Origin: an uncultured Flavobacterium sp.
Lineage (GTDB): Bacteria > Bacteroidota > Bacteroidia > Flavobacteriales > Flavobacteriaceae
Length of the DNA: 64,000 nt
Assembly (NCBI RefSeq): GCF_946478785.1
Contig: NZ_CAMLDD010000001.1
Span: forward strand, 248,001-312,000
Direction: 5' to 3'
Both the position numbers and the translations under genes were made by a program. The notes under the pieces are model-generated. The model was not told the DNA's origin, did no database searches, and worked only from the letters and a program-made list of their open reading frames with translations. Shown here piece by piece: positions 8,590 to 15,625 of the stretch (its first letter is position 1; every line of letters begins with the position of its first letter).

Positions 8590-8623
8590 TTTGTAAAGTT
8601 ACCAAAATTTGTGATTATTTTTG
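8590..8623 (+). promoter_or_regulatory. birA promoter: TTTG (-33) and TATTTTTG (-7)
   Basis: TTTG at 8590-8593, a 22-base spacer and TATTTTTG at 8616-8623 fit the Bacteroidota primary promoter pattern in the divergent rsfS/birA gap. It would leave a leader of about 35-40 bases before the birA ATG at 8666. Confidence 0.55.
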
Positions 8624-8665
8624 AACCTTAACAAAATATTAAATTAAGTTATTTAAATTATCTGA

Positions 8666-9394
8666 ATGAAACTAATCAAACTCGATGCCATAGATTCAAC
8701 AAATGACTTCCTGAAAGCATTATCAACTCAGGGCTTACTGGATAATTTTACAGTGGTAACAGCTGAAAATCAGACAAAGGGTAAGGGGCAAATGGGAGCC
8801 AAATGGGAATCAGAAGCAGGTAAAAACTTAATTATGAGTGTATTGGTTAGGGATTTTTTGCATGATAATCAACAGGTTTTCAACATGAGCATAATAGTTT
8901 CTTTAGCCGTAATTGAAATATTAAATTCATTGAATATTCCTGAATTAAGTATAAAATGGCCAAACGACATTATGTCATACAATAAAAAAATAGGTGGCAT
9001 ACTTATCGAAAATACGATCAAAAGTGATAGCAGAATAGTGTCAGTTGTCGGGCTTGGTTTAAATGTGAATCAGACCAATTTTACCGAATTGCCAAATGCT
9101 TCTTCTTTGGCAATAATTGCAGGGAATACTTTTGATAAAGACCTTCTACCTGCTTTAATTATAGAAAAAATACAGCAAAAAATAGAGGCTTGGGAAACCA
9201 GTTCAGCTGTTTTCTGGAAAGAATATTTCAACTGTTTGTTTCGAAAGGGGATTCCGATGCCATTTAAGAATCTTTTAGGAGAAAATTTCATGGGAATCAT
9301 TCATGGCGTATCTTCTTTAGGGAAAATACAAATTTTATTAGAAGACGATTCGGTTTCAGAATTTGATATCAAAGAAATTCAGATGCTTTATTGA
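8666..9394 (+). CDS. birA: Biotin-[acetyl-CoA-carboxylase] ligase, catalytic-only type
   Basis: 242 residues, starting directly with the catalytic domain (LDAIDSTNDFLK), so it lacks the N-terminal DNA-binding helix-turn-helix of E. coli BirA and should not repress biotin genes. The ATP/biotin loop reads GKGQMGAKWES where E. coli has GRGRRG, and the KWPNDI motif is intact; a short C-terminal domain follows. It joins biotin to acceptor lysines of carboxylase carrier domains through biotinyl-AMP. The position matching E. coli Arg118 is Gln here (see findings). Monocistronic. Confidence 0.92.
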   Translation: MKLIKLDAIDSTNDFLKALSTQGLLDNFTVVTAENQTKGKGQMGAKWESEAGKNLIMSVLVRDFLHDNQQVFNMSIIVSLAVIEILNSLNIPELSIKWPNDIMSYNKKIGGILIENTIKSDSRIVSVVGLGLNVNQTNFTELPNASSLAIIAGNTFDKDLLPALIIEKIQQKIEAWETSSAVFWKEYFNCLFRKGIPMPFKNLLGENFMGIIHGVSSLGKIQILLEDDSVSEFDIKEIQMLY

Positions 9395-9526
9395 AAAGCT
9401 TCAGAGCTGAATTAATAGGGTCTAATATTTTCTGCTAGAGCTTAAATTTTTTTTGAAATATCTGCTTAATCGCTGTACCGGCGTTTCGAAAAAGTTATTA
9501 TAATCAGTGAAGTCTGTGGCAACAAA

Positions 9527-9553
9527 AAAAGCCCGATTGTAAAATCAGGCTTA
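9527..9553 (-). terminator. Intrinsic terminator downstream of the SRPBCC gene
   Basis: On the minus strand a ten-pair stem AAGCCTGATT/AATCGGGCTT with one G-U pair is followed by a run of T. It lies about 33 bases after the stop at 9586. Confidence 0.7.
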
Positions 9554-9585
9554 AATTTATGTTAGTGTAAAAAACAACAAACAAA

Positions 9586-9978
9586 TTATAATTTAGTCAT
9601 ATTATTAGCTAAAGTTTCAATGAATTTACTGATTGGTCCTTTAATCATCATGGCCATCATAGCATTGAATTCTCCTTCAAATAATAACTGAACTTCACTT
9701 GATGAATCTGAGACAACTTCAATATTTGAAACCAAAGTAAAAGGAAGTTTATCACTTGCAGCCCCCAAAACAATTTTGTTTGGAGCTGTCTTTTCTTTCA
9801 TTTTCAGTTTTATTTCCGGCATACCTTTCAGTCCAAAAATAAAGGCATCTTCGCCAATTACTTCAAATTTAGCAATGTTTTCAGGCATTAACTTTTCAAA
9901 ATTCTTAACATCAGCCAACAAATCAAATAAATCCTGGGCTGATTTCTGAACGGTAACTTTTGGACTTTCTAAGTTCAT
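9586..9978 (-). CDS. SRPBCC-fold (polyketide cyclase/START-like) protein
   Basis: 130 residues in one START-like fold: an N-terminal strand ESPKVTVQKSAQDLFDLLAD, a central KFEVIGEDAFIFGLKG region and a long C-terminal helix (MMIKGPISKFIETLANNM). Such proteins bind hydrophobic ligands or act on ring substrates, but this subgroup has no assigned reaction. It stands alone, with a terminator downstream; the 200-base gap to pyrE holds GC-poor sequence with short repeats of the word GCAAAG and no gene. Confidence 0.65.
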   Translation of the reverse strand: MNLESPKVTVQKSAQDLFDLLADVKNFEKLMPENIAKFEVIGEDAFIFGLKGMPEIKLKMKEKTAPNKIVLGAASDKLPFTLVSNIEVVSDSSSEVQLLFEGEFNAMMAMMIKGPISKFIETLANNMTKL

Positions 9979-10179
9979 ATTTTATTTTTATTTTAAATAA
10001 TATGTGTTTCTTAACTGCAAAGCGTGCAAGGCTTTTTTTATATTGTGACTAATTATATACGCAAAGTTTGCAAAAGCGTAATAAATTAAAATAACAATTC
10101 TTTAATTTCAAGTTCTGTTTTTTGTAGCTGTTATAACAACAATGTAAAATGAAGAATTGAATTAATAAATCAAAGAAAA

Positions 10180-10824
10180 CTATTCCTGTCCCCAAGTAGA
10201 TGGACTCATGCTCCATTCTTGTAAAGCAGTCTGTTGCTCTTCGCTGATATATTGTTTATGAACTGCTAAATCTAATAAATTTGTGTAATTGCTTAGCGTG
10301 TACAATTCAATATTTGCGTTTTTAAAGTTTTCCTCAGCAACATTAAAGCCATAGGTAAATATTGCTGCCATTCCCTTAATATTAGCTCCTTCATTGCGTA
10401 AAGCTTCTACAGCCATCAAACTGCTATTCCCTGTACTAATTAAGTCTTCAACAACCACAACGTTTTGGCCTTGTTGCAAAAAACCTTCAACCTGGTTTTG
10501 TCTACCATGTTTTTTTGCCTCAGGTCGTACATAAACAAAGGGTAAACCAAGACTTTCGGCAACAAGAATTCCAATTCCAATGGCTCCTGTGGCTACTCCG
10601 GCAATGACATCTGGTTTTCCAAATTGTTTTTCAATATTTTTTGTAAATTCATCACAAATATAATTTCGGATGACTGGAAATGAAAGAATTAACCTATTGT
10701 CACAATAAATAGGTGATTTCCATCCAGACGCCCATGTAAAAGGATTTTCTGGATTCAATTTAATTGCATTTATTTGCAAAAGCAATTCTGCTGTTTTTTC
10801 GGCGGTATCTTTATTAAAAATCAT
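10180..10824 (-). CDS. pyrE: Orotate phosphoribosyltransferase
   Basis: 214 residues from the ATG ending at 10824 (MIFNKDTAEKTAELL). A longer in-frame start at 10857 exists, but it would overlap the divergent Nudix gene and place the promoter inside the coding region, so the shorter start is preferred. The PRPP-binding motif VVVVEDLISTGNS is clear, as are the GWKSPIYCDNR segment and the AGVATGAIGIG region. PyrE joins orotate and PRPP to make OMP in pyrimidine synthesis. The start is only 7 bases from that of the Nudix gene. Confidence 0.95.
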   Translation of the reverse strand: MIFNKDTAEKTAELLLQINAIKLNPENPFTWASGWKSPIYCDNRLILSFPVIRNYICDEFTKNIEKQFGKPDVIAGVATGAIGIGILVAESLGLPFVYVRPEAKKHGRQNQVEGFLQQGQNVVVVEDLISTGNSSLMAVEALRNEGANIKGMAAIFTYGFNVAEENFKNANIELYTLSNYTNLLDLAVHKQYISEEQQTALQEWSMSPSTWGQE

Positions 10825-10828
10825 AGTA

Positions 10829-10858
10829 CAAATGTATAAAGTTTTTGTGAACGACAAA
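10829..10858 (-). promoter_or_regulatory. pyrE promoter overlapping the divergent Nudix start codon
   Basis: On the minus strand TTTG (10855-10858), an 18-base spacer and TACATTTG (10836-10829) form a near-consensus promoter. The -7 box covers the Nudix ATG at 10832-10834 and ends four bases before the pyrE ATG, so a pyrE transcript from here would have almost no 5' leader. The assignment also supports the shorter pyrE start. Confidence 0.65.
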
Positions 10859-11434
10859 CCACTTTTTTTGACAAATGAAATCTCAAGAGAGACTAATTTT
10901 CAATTATTCTTGTTAGAAAGCATTGATATAGAGCAGCTTATTGTAAAAATATTTCAAAATAAAATTCAAAAGGCGTATTTGTATCATCCTGACGAAAAGG
11001 AAATTATGAAGACCTTAAAAGCCAAAATACCCGTAAATAAAGCAGGAGGAGGGTTTGTGTATAATAAAAAAGGTGAAGTTTTGTTTATCTTCAGAAACGG
11101 AAAATGGGATTTGCCGAAAGGAGGTATTGAGAAAGGTGAAGAAATTGAAGCTACCGCAATGCGTGAAGTAGAAGAAGAAACCGGTGTAAATAAACTCCGA
11201 ATTACTAATAAACTCCAAAAAACGTATCACATTTTTAAACGCAACGGAAAATACAAACTTAAAATTACCCATTGGTTCGAGATGTATTCTGATTTTGAAG
11301 GAACTCCTCAGGGTCAGATTGATGAAGGTATCGAAAAAGTAGCCTGGCTAAATCCGGAACAAATCAAAGAGGCCTTAAAAAATTCTTACGAAAATATTAA
11401 ATTGTTATTTGAAAAAGAGAATCAATTACAATAA
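10832..11434 (+). CDS. Nudix hydrolase
   Basis: 200 residues. The Nudix box begins GGIEKGEEIEATAM at about residues 98-111 and continues REVEEETGV, keeping the catalytic REVEEETG glutamates. An N-terminal region of about 70 residues (MYKVFVNDKPLFLTNE) precedes the Nudix fold and is typical of the flavobacterial version. Nudix enzymes hydrolyse nucleoside diphosphates linked to another moiety; the substrate cannot be told from sequence. The gene is divergent from pyrE with a 7-base gap, so its own promoter must lie inside pyrE coding sequence; I did not find a TAnnTTTG match there. Confidence 0.88.
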   Translation: MYKVFVNDKPLFLTNEISRETNFQLFLLESIDIEQLIVKIFQNKIQKAYLYHPDEKEIMKTLKAKIPVNKAGGGFVYNKKGEVLFIFRNGKWDLPKGGIEKGEEIEATAMREVEEETGVNKLRITNKLQKTYHIFKRNGKYKLKITHWFEMYSDFEGTPQGQIDEGIEKVAWLNPEQIKEALKNSYENIKLLFEKENQLQ

Positions 11435-11529
11435 CAATTACAAAGATCAATATCAATTTACAAATTGTAATTTTAAATTGGATTCGATGTCAATTAGTAT
11501 TGATTTAAGGCGCAATACGGTTTTCCCTA

Positions 11530-11880
11530 CTAACTTCTTAAAATCTTTTCCATAGCCTTTCCTTTGGCTAATTCATCAATTAGTTTATCTAAATAACGAA
11601 TCTTTTTCATTAGAGGATTCTCAATGTTTTCTATGCGATAACCGCAAATTACCCCGCTTATTTTTGCAACATTTGGATTTAATTGAGGAGCTTCTGCAAA
11701 AAAGGTTTGGAAATCTTTACTGTTGTCTATTTGTTTTTGAAGTTCTTCCTGAGTATATCCTGTTAGCCATCTAATTATAATGTCAACTTCAGTTTTTGTT
11801 CTGCCTTTCTTTTCTGCTTTAGTGATATAATGCGGATATACGCTTGCAAATGATGTTGTAAATATTCTATGCTTTTCCAT
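11530..11880 (-). CDS. DUF2200 family protein
   Basis: 116 residues, all one domain. The opening [20 protein letters not shown] and the segments [16 protein letters not shown] and [21 protein letters not shown] match the DUF2200 family of small cytoplasmic proteins. The function is unknown. No signal peptide or membrane segment. It is a single gene with a promoter-like TATTTTTG upstream and converges on the Nudix gene. Confidence 0.75.
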   Translation of the reverse strand: MEKHRIFTTSFASVYPHYITKAEKKGRTKTEVDIIIRWLTGYTQEELQKQIDNSKDFQTFFAEAPQLNPNVAKISGVICGYRIENIENPLMKKIRYLDKLIDELAKGKAMEKILRS

Positions 11881-11899
11881 AGTTTTGAATTTTTATTTT

Positions 11900-11907
11900 C
11901 AAAAATA
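11900..11907 (-). promoter_or_regulatory. -7 box TATTTTTG upstream of the DUF2200 gene
   Basis: TAnnTTTG match on the minus strand, 19 bases before the ATG ending at 11880. No convincing -33 box was seen. Confidence 0.45.
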
Positions 11908-12008
11908 GTTAATGAATTAAAATAAAATTAAGAGTATGGTCAAAATCTTATCAGAATAGAGTAATTAATTTGTTATCTAAAAGGGTATAATCTCGAGTCT
12001 AATTTTCC

Positions 12009-12016
12009 TATTTTTG
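12009..12016 (+). promoter_or_regulatory. -7 box TATTTTTG four bases before the DEAD-box helicase ATG
   Basis: TAnnTTTG match followed by CAAA and then ATG at 12021. Transcription from it would start at or next to the start codon, giving a leaderless mRNA. No -33 box at the right distance. Confidence 0.45.
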
Positions 12017-12020
12017 CAAA

Positions 12021-13370
12021 ATGAATAAAAATCACCATTCCAACAATATACTTTTGAATTTAGGCATTAAGAGCCTAAATGAAATGCAGGAAGCTGCGCA
12101 GGATACTATTTTAAACGAAAATAATGTTCTATTGCTTTCTCCGACAGGATCAGGAAAAACTTTGGCTTTTTTGTTACCTGTATTAGAGTTATTACAGCCT
12201 GAAATACTTTCAGTTCAATGTTTAATTTTAGTGCCTTCACGTGAATTAGGGCTGCAAATTGAACAGGTATGGAAAAAAATGGGAACTGCATACAAAGTAA
12301 ACATTTGTTACGGAGGGCATTCGATTGATACAGAAATCAAAAATTTAAGCAATCCACCAGCCGTTTTAATTGGGACTCCCGGAAGAATTGCAGATCATAT
12401 CGACAGAGAAACTTTCAGGACAGATAAGATTCAAACTTTAATTTTGGATGAATTTGATAAGTCACTGCAATTGGGTTTTCATGAGCAGATGTCTTATATC
12501 ATTGGAAAACTTACCAAATTAAACAAGCGTGTTTTGGTTTCGGCAACTTCAGATATTGAAATTCCGAAATATACAAGAGTAATCAGTCCGACAGTTTTAG
12601 ATTTTATCCCTCAGGAAGAAGAAAAAACGAATCTTTCTATGAAAATGATAGTTTCTCCAACCAAAGATAAATTGGGGAGTTTATTTAATTTGATTTGTTC
12701 CTTAAAATCGCAATCAGCCATTGTGTTTTGTAATCATAGGGATGCTGCAGAACGTATTAGTGACACTTTAAATGAAAAAGGAATTTATGCTACCTATTAT
12801 CATGGCGGTATGGATCAGGATGAACGTGAACGGGCACTAATTCAGTTTAGAAACGGAAGTATGAGTTATTTAATTACAACTGATTTAGCTGCCCGTGGAT
12901 TGGATATTCCTGAAATGAAACATGTTATTCACTATCATTTGCCTTTGAAAGAGGACGAATTTACACACAGGAATGGTCGTACAGCACGTATGCAGGCTTC
13001 AGGAACGGCTTACATTATTATTCACGAAAGTGAAAAACAGTTGGATTATATTAATTACACAATGGAAGTTCTGAATGTAGAAAACTCTACTACTTTACCC
13101 AAGCCACCGGAATTTCAAACTATTTATATTAGTGGAGGAAAGAAAACAAAACTAAATAAAATTGATATCGTTGGATTCTTTTCTCAAAAAGGAAAATTAG
13201 AAAAAGAAGATTTAGGTCTGATCGAAGTCAAAGATTTTATTTCTTTTGCTGCAGTAAAATACAATAAAGTAAAAGATTTGCTTAAAAATGTAAAGGATGA
13301 GAAGATGAAAGGAAGAAAATTTAAAATAGAAATAGCCCGTAAGGTTGTTAAAAAAGAAGGGGAACGTTGA
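12021..13370 (+). CDS. DEAD-box RNA helicase, DbpA-like
   Basis: 449 residues. Helicase motifs in order: Q-motif region (LNEMQEAAQ), motif I SPTGSGKT, Ia PSRELGLQ, Ib GTPGRIADH, motif II DEFD in place of DEAD, motif III SAT, motif V TTDLAARGLD and motif VI HRNGRTARM in place of HRIGRTGR. The last 75 residues (from about SGGKKTKLNK) look like the DbpA C-terminal RNA-binding domain, which targets 23S rRNA hairpin 92 in E. coli. It probably assists large-subunit ribosome assembly; that is inferred from the C-terminal domain. The motif II and VI changes keep the catalytic Asp-Glu and Arg residues. Confidence 0.85.
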   Translation: MNKNHHSNNILLNLGIKSLNEMQEAAQDTILNENNVLLLSPTGSGKTLAFLLPVLELLQPEILSVQCLILVPSRELGLQIEQVWKKMGTAYKVNICYGGHSIDTEIKNLSNPPAVLIGTPGRIADHIDRETFRTDKIQTLILDEFDKSLQLGFHEQMSYIIGKLTKLNKRVLVSATSDIEIPKYTRVISPTVLDFIPQEEEKTNLSMKMIVSPTKDKLGSLFNLICSLKSQSAIVFCNHRDAAERISDTLNEKGIYATYYHGGMDQDERERALIQFRNGSMSYLITTDLAARGLDIPEMKHVIHYHLPLKEDEFTHRNGRTARMQASGTAYIIIHESEKQLDYINYTMEVLNVENSTTLPKPPEFQTIYISGGKKTKLNKIDIVGFFSQKGKLEKEDLGLIEVKDFISFAAVKYNKVKDLLKNVKDEKMKGRKFKIEIARKVVKKEGER

Positions 13371-13592
13371 TATTGAGAATTTTTTATAATATTAATAAAA
13401 AATACAAGCTTTTTTTTGAGGATTTTTTAATTGTAATTTATTGATTTTTAAAAAGTTGTGTTTTTTTTGTCTTCCAAAGAAATAAATTTAATAAAAAATC
13501 ACAATTTAATGTTAATAAAAGAGTGGTTATAGAAGTAATTTTTCATAATTTCGGCGTTCATTAATAGTATAAAAATTAACCCCAAATTCATT

Positions 13593-14042
13593 ATGAAAAA
13601 GATTATTACCCTTGCCGTTTTGCTTTTTAGTTTTGTTTCATTTGCACAAATCAAAGTACTTGAAACTGTGCCAGTTGAAAAATTAGGAAAAGTAAACAAT
13701 AACTACATTCAAAAAATTGGAGATGAATACACTGTTTACTATACTAGTATTGTAAGTGATGATGATGAATCTTCAAGCTTAAGAAAATTCTCTTTTAAAA
13801 ACGTCAATAACGATTATGCTAGCCTTTATAGTATTATTATGAATGGTTTTAACGCAACGCCTTTATATGATATAAAATTAGAATTGCCAAATAATTATAT
13901 CTGGTTGCATTACACAGGAAGTGTTCTTCCTGAGAAAGCTACAGTTCAGTTTATGGTTTCTAGTAAAGATGCTTCTTCTGGTTCAAGCAATGTATCTGAA
14001 CCTTTTGTTAAAGATCAGATAAACAAATTATTTCAAAAGTAA
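13593..14042 (+). CDS. Small secreted protein of unknown function
   Basis: 149 residues with a clear Sec signal peptide (KKIITLAVLLFSFVSFA, cleavage after AQ likely around residue 19). The mature part is about 130 residues with no family I recognise; the patterns of alternating polar and hydrophobic residues suggest beta structure. No type IX secretion tail is visible. The 220 bases upstream are very AT-rich and hold no gene. It ends in a strong hairpin terminator. Confidence 0.7.
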   Translation: MKKIITLAVLLFSFVSFAQIKVLETVPVEKLGKVNNNYIQKIGDEYTVYYTSIVSDDDESSSLRKFSFKNVNNDYASLYSIIMNGFNATPLYDIKLELPNNYIWLHYTGSVLPEKATVQFMVSSKDASSGSSNVSEPFVKDQINKLFQK

Positions 14043-14062
14043 TTTACACTTTAAATAAAAAG

Positions 14063-14099
14063 AAAAAAAAGGCTATTTCAGATTGAATAGCCTTTTTTT
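14063..14099. terminator. Bidirectional intrinsic terminator
   Basis: Stem AGGCTATT/AATAGCCT flanked by A8 on the left and T7 on the right, between two convergent genes (stops at 14042 and 14117). It works in principle for both strands. Confidence 0.8.
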
Positions 14100-14116
14100 A
14101 TTCGAAAAATTCTTGA

Positions 14117-15484
14117 TTACAACTTAAAATTCTTCTCAATTGCTTTTATCATTTCTCCCGCCACATCTTTGTTTGTTGCACCCTCAATACCTTCAAGGCC
14201 TGGCGAGGAATTTACTTCAAGCAATAAAGGCCCTTTTGATGAACGAATAATATCAACGCCGGCTACTTTCAAATCCATTGCTTTAGCTGCTTTTATCGCG
14301 ATTTTTTTCTCTTCAGGGGTAACTTTTATTACAGAGGCAGTACCGCCAAGATGAATATTTGCCCTAAATTCTCCTGGCATAGCTTCACGCTGAATAGCAG
14401 CAACGACTTTTCCGTCAATCACAAAACAACGAATATCTTTTCCGTTTGCTTCTTTAATGAATTCCTGAACCAGTATATTTGCATTTAAGCTTTTAAAAGC
14501 ATTGATTACACTTTCTGCCGCTTTTTTCGTTTCTGCTAAAACTACGCCTTTACCTTGCGTTCCTTCGAGTAGTTTTACAATTAAAGGCGAGCCTCCAACC
14601 ATTTTAATTAAGTTGTCGGTGTCCAAAGGTGAATTGGCGAAACCGGTAGTTGGGATGTCGATACCACTGTTTAAAAGTAATTGTAATGAATATAATTTAT
14701 CGCGTGACTGCGTGATGGCTGAAGCCGAGTTTAAACAAAAAACTTTCAAAGCTTCAAATTGACGCGTTAGGGCACAACCATAAAAAGTAATACTTGGTCG
14801 AATTCTTGGGATAATAGCATCAAACTGATTTAATATTTTTCCGCCACGATAATGTATTTCAGGTGTTTTTGCATCCAGTTTCATATAGCATTCCTTGATA
14901 TTCAAAAAGTGCATTTCATGGCCACGCATTTCGCCTGCTTCCATGATTCGTTTATTGCTGTACAACTCCGGATTGCTGGCTAAAAGCCCAATTCGTAAAC
15001 CGGAAGTTGCTTTTTCAGAGTTTTGGTATAATTCTTTTAATGTATCAGTCGAAGGTTGTCCTAAAAGATATTTTTCTTCAGGATCAACCAATACCCGTCC
15101 GCTCATGGCTTCGCGCCCTAAAAGCATGCGAAAACCCATAGAATCACGATTGGTTAAAGTCATTTCTATGGGCCATTTTATTTCTCCCAGTTTGATGCTG
15201 GTCTGAATTACATAGCGGTGTTCCCTGAAACCACTTGAACTTTTTACAATTCTTTTATCTACTAATGGCGCTTCGCAATGTATGATGGTTTTGATATTAT
15301 TCTGAATTGGGTTAATATCAAATTTTACCCAATTTGCGTCATTTTTTATAAACGGAGCTATATTTATTGCATGCATTGCTGAAGTTTTAGCACCAGAATC
15401 CACACGAGCCTTGATTGTTGGGATTCCTAATTCCGGAAATGCACACCATTCTTCACTTCCTAAAATGACTTTATTTTGAAACAT
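14117..15484 (-). CDS. rimK: RimB-RimK fusion: retropepsin-like protease domain plus ATP-grasp glutamate ligase
   Basis: 455 residues with two domains. Residues about 1-150 form the 'ATP-dependent zinc protease' (RimB) domain, a retropepsin-like fold: the putative catalytic motif [14 protein letters not shown] (Asp29-Ser-Gly) and the second signature [13 protein letters not shown]. Residues about 165-455 are RimK-like ATP-grasp: [10 protein letters not shown], the glycine loop [25 protein letters not shown] and the Mg-binding [10 protein letters not shown] with [14 protein letters not shown]. RimK adds glutamates to the C terminus of ribosomal protein S6 in E. coli and Pseudomonas, where RimB is a separate neighbouring protein. 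Here both are one chain. The true substrate in Bacteroidota is not shown by sequence. It has its own terminator, and another separates it from clpC. Confidence 0.85.
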   Translation of the reverse strand: MFQNKVILGSEEWCAFPELGIPTIKARVDSGAKTSAMHAINIAPFIKNDANWVKFDINPIQNNIKTIIHCEAPLVDKRIVKSSSGFREHRYVIQTSIKLGEIKWPIEMTLTNRDSMGFRMLLGREAMSGRVLVDPEEKYLLGQPSTDTLKELYQNSEKATSGLRIGLLASNPELYSNKRIMEAGEMRGHEMHFLNIKECYMKLDAKTPEIHYRGGKILNQFDAIIPRIRPSITFYGCALTRQFEALKVFCLNSASAITQSRDKLYSLQLLLNSGIDIPTTGFANSPLDTDNLIKMVGGSPLIVKLLEGTQGKGVVLAETKKAAESVINAFKSLNANILVQEFIKEANGKDIRCFVIDGKVVAAIQREAMPGEFRANIHLGGTASVIKVTPEEKKIAIKAAKAMDLKVAGVDIIRSSKGPLLLEVNSSPGLEGIEGATNKDVAGEMIKAIEKNFKL

Positions 15485-15564
15485 ATATTGTTTTTTTATT
15501 ATAGAATTTAATACTCAAAAGTAGGTATTTGCTTTTACTAAAGATACTAAATTATCTAAAAAAA

Positions 15565-15597
15565 ATACCCGTTATGTTATGAAAACGTAACGGGTAT
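15565..15597 (-). terminator. Intrinsic terminator downstream of clpC
   Basis: Stem ATACCCGTTA/TAACGGGTAT, followed on the minus strand by eight T residues, 29 bases after the clpC stop. It lies between clpC and the RimB-RimK gene, so these are probably separate transcripts. Confidence 0.8.
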
Positions 15598-15625
15598 GTT
15601 ATTTTTGTTATAAATTTAAACTAAT

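Noticed and set aside
10825..10857. Longer pyrE start
   Set aside because: It would run over the divergent Nudix start and the promoter, and adds residues not seen in the family.
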